DNA of 34,016 bases from Alphaproteobacteria bacterium. Its GTDB lineage: Bacteria > Pseudomonadota > Alphaproteobacteria > Rhizobiales > Xanthobacteraceae. The number at the start of each line of letters is the position of its first letter. Within the stretch, counting starts at the first letter, position 1. The notes beneath the pieces are model-generated. The model was given only the letters and a program-made list of their open reading frames with translations. It ran no database searches and was not told the origin of the DNA. Shown here piece after piece: positions 33,867 to 34,016 of the stretch. The stretch lies in assembly GCA_016869215.1 (NCBI GenBank), contig VGEP01000049.1, positions 1 through 34,016 on the forward strand. The letters are read 5' to 3'. Position numbers and translations under genes: made by a program.

Positions 33867-34016
33867 ATGGCAAAACTGGCGTCGTTGACGATCCGGCGGC
33901 TGGACGAGGCGCTCAAGCGCCGCCTGCGGCTGCGTGCCGCCCGGCACGGCCGGTCGGTCGAGGACGAGGTCCGCACGATCCTGCGCGAGGCCGCGCAAGG
34001 CGGCGCGGAGCCGGAC
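33867..34016 (+). CDS. FitA/VapB-like ribbon-helix-helix antitoxin (3' end outside window)
   Basis: The first 50 codons are present and the frame is open at the window edge. MAKLASLTIRRLDEALKRRLRLRAARHGRS is the ribbon-helix-helix pattern of FitA-like antitoxins, with the strand LASLTIRRLD for DNA contact and helix VEDEVRTILREAAQ after it. AGGA lies 7 bases before the ATG. A PIN-domain toxin (FitB/VapC) is expected directly downstream but is out of view. The A/T-rich leader is unlike the neighbouring housekeeping genes. Confidence 0.85.
   Translation, partial: MAKLASLTIRRLDEALKRRLRLRAARHGRSVEDEVRTILREAAQGGAEPD

Overview
The window reads as a chromosomal, high-GC stretch of an alphaproteobacterium of the order Hyphomicrobiales (Rhizobiales), most likely a Bradyrhizobium/Rhodopseudomonas/Pseudolabrys-type relative. 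The grounds are the gene content (an Irr regulator whose heme-binding residues fall at the same numbers as in Bradyrhizobium, a divergent irr/fabA-fabB-fabI locus, the infB-rbfA-truB-rpsO-pnp order) and several palindromic repeat families typical of these genomes. This placement is an inference from recognition; no search was run.

Layout. 1-6691: translation and RNA-processing cluster infB (5' end cut off), rbfA, truB, rpsO, pnp on the + strand, closed by a strong terminator. 6782-7297: small membrane protein. 7302-10547: peroxide defence pair, oxyR (-) divergent from katG (+). 10722-15097 (-): fabA, fabB, fabI (unsaturated fatty acid synthesis) followed by a CrtI-like FAD oxidoreductase. 15359-15859: irr, divergent from fabA, with an ICE-like palindrome upstream. 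16181-20551: binding-protein-dependent ABC importer of the ferric/AfuA-like type (binding protein, fused double permease, ATPase), with mobile palindromic repeats between its genes. 20585-24454: accessory genes (SH3 protein, D-2-hydroxyacid dehydrogenase, cupin protein, secreted protein, MoeB/ThiF-like E1). 24544-30661: peptidoglycan-binding/trypsin-fold protein, echA-like hydratase, mutM, VOC protein, ubiE, ubiB. 30916-33755: complete TRAP transporter. 33867-end: start of a FitA/VapB-like ribbon-helix-helix antitoxin under a 28-bp palindrome.

Most of the window is ordinary housekeeping. The unusual points are: a relic of a second dehydrogenase 3' end directly behind the intact dehydrogenase gene; a palindromic repeat that seems to supply the start codon of the ABC permease; further repeats between genes of the same operon; a trypsin-fold protein that has lost the expected catalytic His; a structured pnp leader with a small ORF that has a better ribosome site than pnp; and convergent genes whose two stop codons lie inside one perfect 18-bp palindrome. 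I see no rRNA, tRNA, CRISPR array, prophage or transposase gene, and no clear candidate for an entirely new multi-gene system.
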